Source of the DNA: Chitinophagaceae bacterium UBA4407
GTDB taxonomy: Bacteria > Bacteroidota > Bacteroidia > Chitinophagales > Chitinophagaceae
NCBI GenBank assembly: GCA_002390845.1
Contig: DGQT01000026.1
Location: 1-32,538 of the forward strand
Length of the DNA stretch: 32,538 bases
Direction: 5' to 3'
Numbering within the stretch: the first letter of the stretch is position 1; every line of letters starts with the position of its first letter. The translations under genes and the position numbers were made by a program. Below, in pieces: positions 15,554-22,888 of the stretch. The notes below the pieces were generated by a model that had not been told where the DNA came from, did no database searches, and saw nothing but the letters and a program-made list of their open reading frames with translations.

Positions 15554-16300
15554 ATGCTTAAAGCAATTATTATAGATGATGAACCAGATTGTGTAAGGTT
15601 GCTCGCATTGCAGTTAAAAATGTATTGTCCCCAGGTACAGGTGGCAGCCGAATGTACCGAAAGTGAGGAAGGCCTTTTAAAAATAAAAGAGTTGCAGCCT
15701 GATATGGTATTCCTGGATATTGAAATGCCGGTAATGAATGGTTTTCAGTTATTGGAAAAAACAGGGCCCATACATTTTAGCCTGGTGTTTGTAACGGCTT
15801 ATGATAAATTTGCAGTAAAAGCTTTTCGTTTTAGTGCGTTGGATTATTTACTAAAACCCATTGATGGTAAAGACCTGAAAGCCGCAGTAGAAAAAGCAGA
15901 ACAACGCAGGTGGCCCGAAAAACAGCAGCTTAGTTTACTTAAACAGCAGTTGCATGGAGGCGCAAAAACATTCCCCGATAAAATAGCACTCCCTTACCAG
16001 AACGGGGTAACGTTTGCAGAGGTAAAACTGATTATTTACTGCGAGTCAGATAATAACTATACCCGTTTTTACATGATAGATGGTCATCAGCACACCGTTG
16101 CCAAAACCCTTGGCGATATACAGGAAGTGCTGGAAGAAAGAAATTTTTTACGCGTACACCGTCAGTATCTGGTAAACCTCGATCATATAAAAAAATATGT
16201 ACGCGGCGAGGGCAATTACCTTATCCTCTCAAACAATCAACATATCCCCGTTGCCCGCAACCAGAAAGAAAGGCTGATAGAAAAATTCGGATGGTTATAA
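15554..16300 (+). CDS. LytTR family response regulator
   Basis: 248 residues. The N-terminal receiver (1-120) has the acidic pair Asp8-Asp9, the phospho-acceptor Asp55 in MVFLDIEMPVMNG, the switch Thr in FVTAYDKFAVKAF and the Lys in LLKPIDG. The C-terminal LytTR DNA-binding domain (about 145-248) has IYCESDNNYTRFY, FLRVHRQYLVNLDHIKKYV and IPVARNQKERLIEKF. It acts as the transcription factor partner of the kinase encoded 8 nt upstream. Target genes are unknown; LytTR pairs often control a neighbouring membrane protein, and the divergent DUF998 gene is a candidate by position only. Repeat arm l follows the stop. Confidence 0.93.
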   Translation: MLKAIIIDDEPDCVRLLALQLKMYCPQVQVAAECTESEEGLLKIKELQPDMVFLDIEMPVMNGFQLLEKTGPIHFSLVFVTAYDKFAVKAFRFSALDYLLKPIDGKDLKAAVEKAEQRRWPEKQQLSLLKQQLHGGAKTFPDKIALPYQNGVTFAEVKLIIYCESDNNYTRFYMIDGHQHTVAKTLGDIQEVLEERNFLRVHRQYLVNLDHIKKYVRGEGNYLILSNNQHIPVARNQKERLIEKFGWL

Positions 16301-16312
16301 AGGTAAAAGTTG

Positions 16313-16380
16313 AGTAGAATTAAAGAATGTACAAGTGAGTTCCGATACATCGGAATTAAAATGACACAACAGGTGATGCT
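16313..16380 (+). repeat. Interspersed repeat arm l (form B, forward, with 22-nt insert)
   Basis: The core half GTACAAGTGAGT (16329-16340) is separated from GACACAAC (16363-16370) by 22 nt (16341-16362). Spanning the left junction is the dyad TTCCGATACATCGGAA (16340-16355). Removing the insert restores a perfect form B core. The outer part AGGTGATGCT is normal. The insert's TCGGAATT resembles the inner part of a reverse arm, so it may be a short inverted self-copy. Confidence 0.8.
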
Positions 16381-16456
16381 TGAAAAACTAAAAGTCCGTC
16401 AACAAAAATTTTAATACTAATAAGAATTTTTCTTGGTGGTTCTTCCTTGCATCACA
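16374..16456. repeat. Left copy of the direct repeat flanking the GNAT gene, with toxin 3'-end remnant
   Basis: This stretch matches 17209-17291 at roughly 80-85% by eye (GAAAAACTAAAAGT, then CAACAAAAATTT, then TTTTTCTT, then GTTCTTCCTTG). In the right copy the same bases are the outer part of repeat arm m plus the last codons of the RelE/ParE toxin. Here, read on the minus strand, the in-frame trace Cys-Asp-Ala-Arg-Lys-Asn can be aligned with the toxin's Tyr-Asp-Thr-Arg-Lys-Asn. A one-base insertion then shifts the frame. No upstream toxin coding is left, so it is a pseudogene scrap of about 20 codons. Confidence 0.65.
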
Positions 16457-16526
16457 CAATTCAAGGCTTTGAACAATATTGAGCAAAGGCGCATCATCAT
16501 GCCTGCAAATAATATACTTTAGCAAG

Positions 16527-16556
16527 TTTCGGGTTTTATAATGTAAAATATTTTTC
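16527..16556 (+). promoter_or_regulatory. Candidate promoter of the GNAT gene
   Basis: TTT (16527-16529), a 19-nt spacer, then TATTTTTC (16549-16556). This is close to the Bacteroidota TTG-N19-TAnnTTTG pattern with one change in each box. It lies 27 nt before the ATG at 16584. Confidence 0.4.
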
Positions 16557-16583
16557 AAGCTTTGTATTCAAAATTCAATTAAG

Positions 16584-17093
16584 ATGAAAATAGAAAATTG
16601 TACCGCAGAAGATATTGAAGAAATTTTCCGGCTTTATGCCATTGCATCAGTTTATCAAAAGGCAAAACAAACAGTAGTGGTTTGGCCACAGTTTGAAAGA
16701 AAACTTGTTGCAACAGAGATCACTGAAAACAGGCAATGGAAATTAATCATTGACAATGCAATTGCATGCAACTGGGCTACCACTTTCAGTGATGAACAAA
16801 TATGGGAAGAACGAAATGCAGATGCTGCCATTTATATACACCGCATTGCAACCAACCCTGACTTCAGGGGTAAAAATTTTGTTTCTATTATTGTTGAGTG
16901 GGCCATCGAATATGCAAAAACTATGAATAAAGATTTTGTGCGGTTGGATACACTTGGTAACAATATAAGGCTGATAGAACACTACACAAATGCTGGTTTT
17001 AATTTTCTCGGAATGTTTGATCTTAAGAACACCGAAGGGCTGCCAGATCATTATCATAATGTTCCTGCATGTTTGTTTGAAATTAGATTATAA
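16584..17093 (+). CDS. GNAT family N-acetyltransferase
   Basis: 169 residues, normal for a single GNAT domain. The acetyl-CoA binding region is IHRIATNPDFRGKNFVSIIVEWA (about residues 85-107), containing the R/Q-x-x-G-x-G/A-like turn FRGKNF. The segments DFVRLDTLGNNIRLIEHYTNAGFNFLG (about 117-143) form the C-terminal strand-helix-strand. The substrate (amino acid, peptide or antibiotic-like amine) cannot be inferred. ATG at 16584 follows a candidate promoter. The gene sits alone between directly repeated copies of repeat arm plus toxin 3' end (16313-16456 and 17161-17291). That suggests insertion or duplication-deletion at a toxin-antitoxin locus. Confidence 0.83.
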   Translation: MKIENCTAEDIEEIFRLYAIASVYQKAKQTVVVWPQFERKLVATEITENRQWKLIIDNAIACNWATTFSDEQIWEERNADAAIYIHRIATNPDFRGKNFVSIIVEWAIEYAKTMNKDFVRLDTLGNNIRLIEHYTNAGFNFLGMFDLKNTEGLPDHYHNVPACLFEIRL

Positions 17094-17160
17094 AGGCTGC
17101 ATTGTTGTGATGTTTCTCTGGCTCGTAATTTTAGTGATTTGCTTTTATCTACGCGATGGT

Positions 17161-17222
17161 AAAAGCTCAATCAATTTCCGATCGTACAAGTGAGTGACAC
17201 AAGCGGCGATGCTATGAAAAAC
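17161..17222 (+). repeat. Interspersed repeat arm m (form B, forward)
   Basis: The core GTACAAGTGAGTGACACAAG is at 17184-17203, with the inner part AAAAGCTCAATCAATTTCCG and the outer part CGGCGATGCTATGAAAAAC. It continues into the right copy of the GNAT-flanking direct repeat (17209-17291), which overlaps the 3' end of the toxin gene. Confidence 0.85.
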
Positions 17223-17250
17223 TAAAAGTTCATCAACAAAAATTTGAATG

Positions 17251-17547
17251 TTAATAAGGATTTTTCTTCGGGTTCTTCCTTGTGTCGTACATATTAAGAA
17301 TGATGACTGTATTGTTGTTGTGTTTGTAATAAAGCCTGTTATGCTTGCTGATAAGGGTAGTTCTTATTACAGGATTATTTGCTGAAGGTTTTCCAATAAA
17401 AGGTTGCGTTTTAAGTGTACTGGTGCGTTTATCCAGTTTTGTAAGGAAGTTTTCAGCTACCTGGTTACCCCAATTTTTTTCAAGGTATTCCAGCAATTTA
17501 ACCAGTTTATTACTGAACCTCTTTTTGTAAATTATTTTGTACGCCAT
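17251..17547 (-). CDS. Type II toxin, RelE/ParE family
   Basis: A 98-residue basic protein of the RelE/ParE superfamily. It starts MAYKIIYKKRFSNKLVKLLEYLEKNWG, has the typical two-helix segment and IGKPSANNPVIRTTLISKHNRLYYKHN in the beta-sheet core, and ends in the family-like NMYDTRKNPKKNPY. Members either cleave ribosome-bound mRNA (RelE) or poison gyrase (ParE); sequence alone does not decide. The GKPS and kHNrLYY patterns lean to ParE/YoeB-like members. The ATG at 17547 lies inside the upstream antitoxin gene (16-nt overlap), so translation is coupled. Its 3' end is duplicated in degraded form near 16.42-16.46 kb. Confidence 0.82.
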   Translation of the reverse strand: MAYKIIYKKRFSNKLVKLLEYLEKNWGNQVAENFLTKLDKRTSTLKTQPFIGKPSANNPVIRTTLISKHNRLYYKHNNNTVIILNMYDTRKNPKKNPY

Positions 17548-17768
17548 CTGGCTGTTACTTCTTTAAATTCCTCTTCGGTAATAGTATCTTTTTCATCAGG
17601 TTCGTTTGCCAGGCTTAATACCTCTTCTTTATCAGCATAGTAAAGTTCATCAAGTATGTCTGTGGTTTTATCACCGAAATATTCAATATCGGCTTTTACC
17701 AGTTGCAGCAATTGAGAATCCTCAATTGAGGAAACCATTTGTAATACCTGCTCCTTTAATGAAGGCAT
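17532..17768 (-). CDS. Putative antitoxin of the RelE/ParE pair
   Basis: A 78-residue acidic protein (MPSLKEQVLQMVSSIEDSQL...). It is helical throughout by composition, with a Glu-rich C-terminal part (DEKDTITEEEFKEVTARWRTK) that could wrap a basic toxin. Size, charge and position directly upstream of the toxin, with a 16-nt overlap, are typical of antitoxins. I do not recognise a clear ribbon-helix-helix or Phd fold, so autoregulation is uncertain. The promoter candidate lies immediately upstream (17783-17812). The gene is divergent from the SirB1-like gene at 17931. Confidence 0.7.
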   Translation of the reverse strand: MPSLKEQVLQMVSSIEDSQLLQLVKADIEYFGDKTTDILDELYYADKEEVLSLANEPDEKDTITEEEFKEVTARWRTK

Positions 17769-17782
17769 AAAATAGATTTAAT

Positions 17783-17812
17783 CAAATTTACTTATTAAAA
17801 TATAAATCCCGA
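17783..17812 (-). promoter_or_regulatory. Candidate promoter of the toxin-antitoxin pair
   Basis: On the minus strand TCG (17812-17810), a 19-nt spacer and TAAATTTG (17790-17783) give a perfect -7 box and a near -33 box of the Bacteroidota type. The -7 box is only 14 nt from the antitoxin ATG, so the leader would be very short. Confidence 0.5.
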
Positions 17813-17884
17813 AGGAATAAACTTTTATTCTTTAATCTGCATTTTGTAACAGCTACTAATCCACACACCTGTATAAGTTGCTTT

Positions 17885-17915
17885 TTGAAAATCTGTAAAC
17901 CTTTCTTTAATTTAC
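17885..17915 (+). promoter_or_regulatory. Candidate promoter of the SirB1-like gene
   Basis: TTG (17885-17887), a 20-nt spacer, then TAATTTAC (17908-17915). The -33 box is perfect and the -7 box partial. It ends 15 nt before the ATG at 17931. Confidence 0.45.
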
Positions 17916-17930
17916 AGTATAGAAATTTCT

Positions 17931-18800
17931 ATGCAGGAAAACAGGGAAATATCAGCATTATTTACTTTGATAGACGATCCGGATGAAGAGGTTTTTTCTA
18001 CCGTATCGGAGCGGATTGTGAATTATGGCCCTGCTATTATACCCAACCTGGAAAATCTTTGGGAAAACACCCCGGCAGATGAAGTACAGGGCCGCATAGA
18101 AATGCTGATTCACCGGCTGCATTTTACTGACCTGGTAAAAGATATTACAGAATGGAGGGATAGTGCTTATCATGATCTTTTATTTGGCGCATTGCTGGTT
18201 GCCAAGTTTCAGTACCCTGAACTGCATACTACACCTGTATTGCAGGAGATCGAAAAAATACGCCGCAATGTATGGCTGGAGATGAATAGTTATCTTACTC
18301 CAATGGAACAAGCCAATGTAATCAGTAGTATTTTATACAACTATTATAATCTTAAGGGTACAGAAATTGCCTATATTAATCCGGATGATTTTTTCCTGCA
18401 TAAGGTGTTGCAAACTAAAAAAGGTAATGCCATATCAAACGGTATACTTTATATGGTACTTGCAGAACTACTTGATATTCCTGTAAGGGCCATTAATATT
18501 CCCCGGCAGTTTATACTGGCTTATTTTAACAGTGAATACGATCCTGCCATTCACGATGATGATGCCCATAACGGCATTAGTTTTTACGTGGATGCAACTA
18601 CGGGACAACCTTTTAGCCATAAAGATGTAGAAGCTTATTTTAAAAGAATTTCAGTACCGCTAACCGCTTCGTATTTTAAGCCACTACCAAAAAAAAGAAT
18701 TATACAGATGCTGCTCGAAGAACTGGCACATTGTTTTGAAACTCCCGAATTTCTATATAAGAAAACCGAACTGCTTCAGCTTGCAGCATTATTGGATTAG
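17931..18800 (+). CDS. SirB1-like transglutaminase-related protein
   Basis: 289 residues, soluble. Residues about 1-90 are HEAT-like (SALFTLIDDPDEEVFSTVSERIVNYGPAIIPNLENLW). Residues about 95-250 match the SirB1/transglutaminase-like core 2 domain, seen as TKKGNAISNGILYMVLAELLDIPVRAINIPRQFILAYF and YVDATTGQPFSHKDVEAYF. I see no transglutaminase Cys at the usual place, as in other SirB1-type proteins, so enzymatic activity is doubtful. Bacteroidota homologues are generally annotated transglutaminase-like or SirB1 family with unknown role. ATG at 17931 follows a candidate promoter. surE follows after 72 nt. Confidence 0.8.
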   Translation: MQENREISALFTLIDDPDEEVFSTVSERIVNYGPAIIPNLENLWENTPADEVQGRIEMLIHRLHFTDLVKDITEWRDSAYHDLLFGALLVAKFQYPELHTTPVLQEIEKIRRNVWLEMNSYLTPMEQANVISSILYNYYNLKGTEIAYINPDDFFLHKVLQTKKGNAISNGILYMVLAELLDIPVRAINIPRQFILAYFNSEYDPAIHDDDAHNGISFYVDATTGQPFSHKDVEAYFKRISVPLTASYFKPLPKKRIIQMLLEELAHCFETPEFLYKKTELLQLAALLD

Positions 18801-18872
18801 TGCTCACAATTCAGTATCTCCTAAACCATAAATCCTGATTCGTAAATACCAAATCCTAACTATCTTGCAGCC

Positions 18873-19664
18873 ATGTCGAAAGCAAAAACCAAAGAACAGC
18901 CTGTTATACTTATTACCAATGATGACGGTATTACATCGCCTGGAATTAAAGCGCTTGTTGATGCTGTAAAACATCTTGGCAAAGTAGTGGTAGTGGCACC
19001 AGATAAACCACAAAGCGGCATGGGGCATGCTATTACAATTGGCCACCCGCTACGTATGCATGCCGTACACATATTTAAGGGTATTGAAGCCTATCAATGC
19101 AGCGGTACACCGGTTGATTGTGTAAAGCTTGCCGTAGATAAAGTACTGCACCGCAAACCCGACATTTGCTTAAGCGGTATTAATCATGGAGCCAACCACA
19201 GCATTAATGTAATTTATAGCGGCACCATGAGTGCCGCACTGGAAGCATCGATAGAAAGCATACCCAGTGTAGGTTTCAGCCTGCTTGATTATAGTATTGA
19301 GGCTGACTTTACCGGAGCTCAAAAATATGCAGCCCTGCTGGTAGAACATTTATTAAAAAAGAATTACGACAAACATCTTTGCCTTAATGTAAATATTCCT
19401 GCGGTTGATGAAACCTTATTGAAAGGTTTAAAAGTATGCCACCAGGCCTATGCCAAATACGAAGAAAAATTCGATGAACGTAACGACCCCCACGGCAAAA
19501 AATATTACTGGCTTACCGGCGATTTTGTAAATTACGATAAAGGAAAAGATACCGATGTATGGGCACTCAAAAATAATTATGTCAGCGTGGTTCCTGTTCA
19601 GTTCGATCTTACACATTATAAGCTTAAGGCAGTATTGGAAAAAACATTAACTAAGTTAAATTGA
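18873..19664 (+). CDS. surE: 5'/3'-nucleotidase SurE
   Basis: 263 residues. SurE removes phosphate from 5'- and 3'-nucleoside monophosphates and some polyphosphates in a metal-dependent way. The metal site NDDG is at residues 16-19 (Asp17, Asp18). APDKPQSGMGHAIT carries the conserved Ser/Gly loop, and SGINHGANHSINVIYSGTMSAALE holds the second metal-binding Asn. CSGTPVDCVKLA is also typical. Length is normal (about 250-265). Its stop overlaps the start of the next small gene, so the two are probably translated together. Confidence 0.96.
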   Translation: MSKAKTKEQPVILITNDDGITSPGIKALVDAVKHLGKVVVVAPDKPQSGMGHAITIGHPLRMHAVHIFKGIEAYQCSGTPVDCVKLAVDKVLHRKPDICLSGINHGANHSINVIYSGTMSAALEASIESIPSVGFSLLDYSIEADFTGAQKYAALLVEHLLKKNYDKHLCLNVNIPAVDETLLKGLKVCHQAYAKYEEKFDERNDPHGKKYYWLTGDFVNYDKGKDTDVWALKNNYVSVVPVQFDLTHYKLKAVLEKTLTKLN

Positions 19665-19951
19665 AAATAAATAGCTTTCTGCCTGGCATTATATTGGGCA
19701 TAGTATCCCCGGTATTGGGCATCTTAATATTTTATTTCTGGAAAGCCGCCAACAACCCTTTCAGTTATTTTTTGCAGGCACTTATAGAGAATAAAACGTT
19801 GCTAACCGCAGCCATTAGTTTTTCACTGTTTGTAAATGCAGCCGTTTTTACATGGGCCGTAAATACAGGGAAAGATAAAATGGCGCGGGGTATTTTTCTT
19901 ATAACGCTTATCATCACCATACCGGCTATTATTTATAAAATATTTTTTTAG
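19661..19951 (+). CDS. Small membrane protein coupled to surE
   Basis: 96 residues from a TTG start (MKINSFLPGIILGIVSPVLGILIF...). It overlaps the surE stop by 4 nt, an arrangement typical of translational coupling. Three hydrophobic segments lie at about residues 6-26, 48-66 and 76-95, with short polar loops and no cofactor motif. No family is recognised. Small membrane proteins after surE are seen in related bacteria, but I cannot name a function. Repeat arm n starts right after the stop. Confidence 0.7.
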   Translation: MKINSFLPGIILGIVSPVLGILIFYFWKAANNPFSYFLQALIENKTLLTAAISFSLFVNAAVFTWAVNTGKDKMARGIFLITLIITIPAIIYKIFF

Positions 19952-20150
19952 CCCGGCATTTGAATTTCTTTTAGGCTTTTGTTGCGTCGCACACTTGTAC
20001 GTTCGGAAAATAATTTAGCAAGCTGCGAGCTGTGAGCTGTGAGCAAAATACAAAGGCTCATAGCTCGCAGCTAAAAGCTCATAGCTATTCTTCAGTACAA
20101 GTGAGTGACACAACAGGCGATGCCATAAAATACCATAGCCTGTAACATAA
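19951..20150. repeat. Inverted repeat element n/o (form A reverse arm, form B forward arm)
   Basis: The reverse arm n has core GTTGCGTCGCACACTTGTAC at 19981-20000, with the outer part TTTTTTTAGCCCGGC directly after the small membrane gene. The forward arm o has core GTACAAGTGAGTGACACAAC at 20095-20114, with the outer part AGGCGATGCCATAAAATA. It is the shortest pair in the window (134 nt over both cores) and the clearest example of the architecture: arm, hairpin, arm. Confidence 0.88.
20021..20072. repeat. 17-bp hairpin of AGCT-rich words inside element n/o
   Basis: AGCTGCGAGCTGTGAGC (20021-20037) pairs with GCTCATAGCTCGCAGCT (20056-20072) with one wobble, around an 18-nt loop. The word TGTGAGC is repeated on the left, and AAAAGCTCATAGCT continues on the right, so slippage between alternative pairings is possible. 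There is no T-tract. Confidence 0.85.
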
Positions 20151-20178
20151 AATATTTAATTGAAACAATTTTTAAATT

Positions 20179-20937
20179 ATGAATAAGATCATATTGATAA
20201 CCGGTGCAACATCGGGTTTTGGAAAAGCGATTGCAGAAAAGTTTGCAGCCAACGGCTGGAACTGCATCATTACCGGCCGCAGAGCAGAAAGGCTGCAGCA
20301 AGTGGCCGCTGATTTAACAGCTGCTTATGGTATAAACGTACTGCCACTGGTGTTTGATGTGCAGCAAAAAGAAGCCGTGTTTCAGCAACTGCAAAACCAG
20401 CCCGAAGCCTGGAAATCAATTGACATATTAGTAAACAATGCAGGGCTGGCGCTGGGCCGGGATAATTTTGAAGACGCTTCACTCGAAGACTGGGAAACGA
20501 TGATCGATACCAATGTAAAAGGCTTGCTGTATGTTTCAAAAGCCATACTTCCTTATATGATTGCACAGGGCAAAGGACATATTATAAACATTGGTTCTAT
20601 TGCAGGAAAAGAAGTGTATTTAAATGGCAATGGATACTGCGCCAGTAAGTTTGCGGTTGATGCAATCAGCAAAGCGCAACGCATCGATTTGCTAAAACAT
20701 AAAATAAAAGTTACCGCTATTCAACCCGGCGCTGTTGATACAGAATTTTCAATTGTACGTTTTAAAGGCGATGCACAAAAAGCAAATTCCATGTACGAAG
20801 GTTATGAACCTTTACATGCTGAAGACATCGCAGATGCCTGCTATTATTGCGCCACATTACCACCGCATGTTTGCATTAATGATCTTGTGATTACCTGCAC
20901 TGCGCAGGCGAATTCGGTTTATACTTATAAAGGCTGA
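20179..20937 (+). CDS. Short-chain dehydrogenase/reductase (SDR)
   Basis: A 252-residue classical SDR. The NAD(P) motif TGATSGFG is at residues 8-15, and GRRAER after strand 2 suggests NADP preference. NNAG is at 86-89; the catalytic Ser140, Tyr153 and Lys157 lie in NIGSIAG and YCASK, followed by the PG motif IQPGAVDTEF. It resembles the YdfG type that oxidises serine, threonine or 3-hydroxy acids, but the substrate is not fixed. ATG start at 20179. It is convergent with the diheme peroxidase gene, across a gap with short AT-rich direct repeats. Confidence 0.93.
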   Translation: MNKIILITGATSGFGKAIAEKFAANGWNCIITGRRAERLQQVAADLTAAYGINVLPLVFDVQQKEAVFQQLQNQPEAWKSIDILVNNAGLALGRDNFEDASLEDWETMIDTNVKGLLYVSKAILPYMIAQGKGHIINIGSIAGKEVYLNGNGYCASKFAVDAISKAQRIDLLKHKIKVTAIQPGAVDTEFSIVRFKGDAQKANSMYEGYEPLHAEDIADACYYCATLPPHVCINDLVITCTAQANSVYTYKG

Positions 20938-20941
20938 GTCA

Positions 20942-21059
20942 GGGATTAGGAATTGGGAGATTGGGGATTAGGAATAAAACAATAAACAGTTTTACATTCA
21001 TAATTCTTCATTCCCATTATTCTTTTTCATTATTAATTATTAATTGTTCATTATTAATT
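20942..21059. repeat. Short direct repeats in the SDR/peroxidase convergent gap
   Basis: GGGATTAGGAAT occurs at 20942-20953 and again at 20964-20975. TTCATTATTAATT occurs at 21026-21038 and 21047-21059. The gap lies between convergent genes and shows no hairpin with a T-tract. It has no arm of the main repeat family. Confidence 0.6.
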
Positions 21060-22127
21060 CTAATGTATATGCTCAATTGGTGCCTGCTGCGTTCTGCTTT
21101 CGTAACCCGGCGGCGCAAAACGAGGGTCTTTTAGAAATGAGGAATCGGTAAGTGTATAAATAAAAGCAGTTAACTGGCCAATCTCATAATTTGATAACGG
21201 TATTCCGCGCCTCACAAGAGAATCTGTGGTGGCAGAATTCAAAACACCTGAGTTATAAAACATCATAACACGCAATAAAGAAGCAAATCTCCCATCGTGG
21301 CCATAAGGTGCTGTTACGGCTGCATTACGCAGGCTGGGTACTTTAAATTTAAGCGAGTCTTTTGCATCATTTGTAATTTTCATTCTTCCAATATCGTGCA
21401 GGTAATCGTCGGTTGCCAAACCTGTATTCCTGTAACTGAGATCAGTAAATAAAGGCTCTGTATGACAGCTAACGCACTTGCGCTTAAAGATCTCATAACC
21501 CAACCTTTGCGGTAAATTAAAACTGTCTTCGCCACGCATTACCCTGTCGTATTTACTGTTAGCACTTACCATCATAACAACAAACTGGCTCAATGCTTTT
21601 GTCATTCTTTGCGTGGTAATATTTTCATCGCCAAAGGCGGCTTTAAACATTCTTCGGTAGGCAGTATCTTTTTTTAGTTTGCCCAAAACATTTTGAATAG
21701 TTTCTGCCATTTCATTGGTATCGGTAATGGGTGCCAGTGGTTGCAGGTCAAGGTGATTGATACCCCCATCCCACATAAATTCTTTTTGCCAAGCGAGGTT
21801 AAATAATGGCGGTGCATTGCGACGTGTAAATGAATTATTGTAGCCATGGCTCAGGTTATGATCGTAAGTTGCAAATGCCGCGAACTGCTGATGGCAACTG
21901 GCGCAGGGAAAATTGCCATCTTTACTTAAACGGCCATCGTAAAATAATTTTTTACCCAAATCAAAACCTTCCTGTGTTAGCGGGTTTTGTTTAAAATCAT
22001 ATACAGGTTGCGGCCATCCTTTTGGAACAACAAATGTTATTGGATGTGTTCGGCTCGTATTTGCCACCCAGCTTACGCCAACAACAAACAGTGTAACGAA
22101 TATTAATATGGTAGTTATTAATTTCAC
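21060..22127 (-). CDS. MauG-like diheme cytochrome c peroxidase (MbnH-like)
   Basis: 355 residues from a GTG start that overlaps the stop of the upstream MbnP-like gene (GTGA). An N-terminal membrane or signal segment (4-20) precedes two heme sites: CASCH (Cys75, Cys78, His79) and CVSCH (Cys218, Cys221, His222). FMWDGGINHLDLQPLAPI and VPSLRNAAVTAPYGHDGRF are hallmark segments of the CcpA/MauG family. Family members reduce H2O2 or, in the MauG/MbnH branch, form high-valent iron that oxidises a residue of a partner protein. Overlap with an MbnP-like gene points to the MbnH role. That assignment rests on context, not on sequence details I could verify. Confidence 0.9.
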   Translation of the reverse strand: MKLITTILIFVTLFVVGVSWVANTSRTHPITFVVPKGWPQPVYDFKQNPLTQEGFDLGKKLFYDGRLSKDGNFPCASCHQQFAAFATYDHNLSHGYNNSFTRRNAPPLFNLAWQKEFMWDGGINHLDLQPLAPITDTNEMAETIQNVLGKLKKDTAYRRMFKAAFGDENITTQRMTKALSQFVVMMVSANSKYDRVMRGEDSFNLPQRLGYEIFKRKCVSCHTEPLFTDLSYRNTGLATDDYLHDIGRMKITNDAKDSLKFKVPSLRNAAVTAPYGHDGRFASLLRVMMFYNSGVLNSATTDSLVRRGIPLSNYEIGQLTAFIYTLTDSSFLKDPRFAPPGYESRTQQAPIEHIH

Positions 22128-22888
22128 TGAACCACCTTAAACATTTTTGAATAATTATCTGCAAGCCTTACCGCCAGCATCCCGGGCTCGTGACAAAAAG
22201 CCACGTCACCAATTTTTATTGCATTCATCGTATTAAACCATGCGAGTATATTCGCCTGCACTGTTAATTGCACTGCAGCATTTTCGCATATTAATTTTTG
22301 TGGCAACACAAGATTAATTTGCCTTACTGTTTGTTCGTTTTTTTTGTAACCGCCTACATGATAACTGAATGCATGTTGCGGTGTTTTTGCAACCGGAGAA
22401 TTGCCTTCAAGTTTTGCCATTACATAGCCTGTATTCCACGTCCAGAACATTCCTTTTGCAGGATCGAGGTTGCCTGTTTGTATGCCGCTTACATTTTTTA
22501 AACTATCAACACCTAATAGAAAATTTACTGATGTAATGCTGTTTAAAGTTGTAGTTAATTCAATTTTTTTTGAAGTGCTGTCATCTTCATCAACAAGAAA
22601 ATACTGGTCTTTATAAAATTGTTTTTTTCCGGTTGCATCATCGCTTAAAACAATATTTGAAATATAGTATTTAAAAGTGCGTACGGTAAATGTTTCGCCA
22701 AAAGTATTTGTGTAAACGCTGTCTGTTTGCAGCAATTGACCGCCAACCATATTTTTAAAATTGATAACAAGTTTGTTTGCAGAACCTTCCTGGGCAATGG
22801 TTTCAGCATTACAAAAAAATAACAATAGTGGCAAAAAAATGGCTGCAGAATTGTGTATGAAATTTAGAAAGACATTTTTTGTACCCAA
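22124..22888 (-). CDS. MbnP-like secreted protein, partner of the MauG-like peroxidase
   Basis: 254 residues from a TTG start at 22888. A signal peptide (basic start, then AAIFLPLLLFFCNAETIAQ) is likely cleaved near residue 33. The MbnP domain is marked by FKNMVGGQLL, TFKYYISNIVL and the signature GMFWTWNTGYVMAKLEG (about 146-162, Trp149 and Trp151). FSYHVGGY (His177) and CHEPGM (His233) follow. In characterised relatives MbnP binds copper and one Trp is oxidised to kynurenine by MbnH. The open frame extends to GTG at 23155, but that part has no signal peptide at its start and translates two arms of the interspersed repeat. I therefore place the start downstream of them. TTG is preceded by CAGGGATATTC. 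Confidence 0.8.
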   Translation of the reverse strand: MGTKNVFLNFIHNSAAIFLPLLLFFCNAETIAQEGSANKLVINFKNMVGGQLLQTDSVYTNTFGETFTVRTFKYYISNIVLSDDATGKKQFYKDQYFLVDEDDSTSKKIELTTTLNSITSVNFLLGVDSLKNVSGIQTGNLDPAKGMFWTWNTGYVMAKLEGNSPVAKTPQHAFSYHVGGYKKNEQTVRQINLVLPQKLICENAAVQLTVQANILAWFNTMNAIKIGDVAFCHEPGMLAVRLADNYSKMFKVVQ

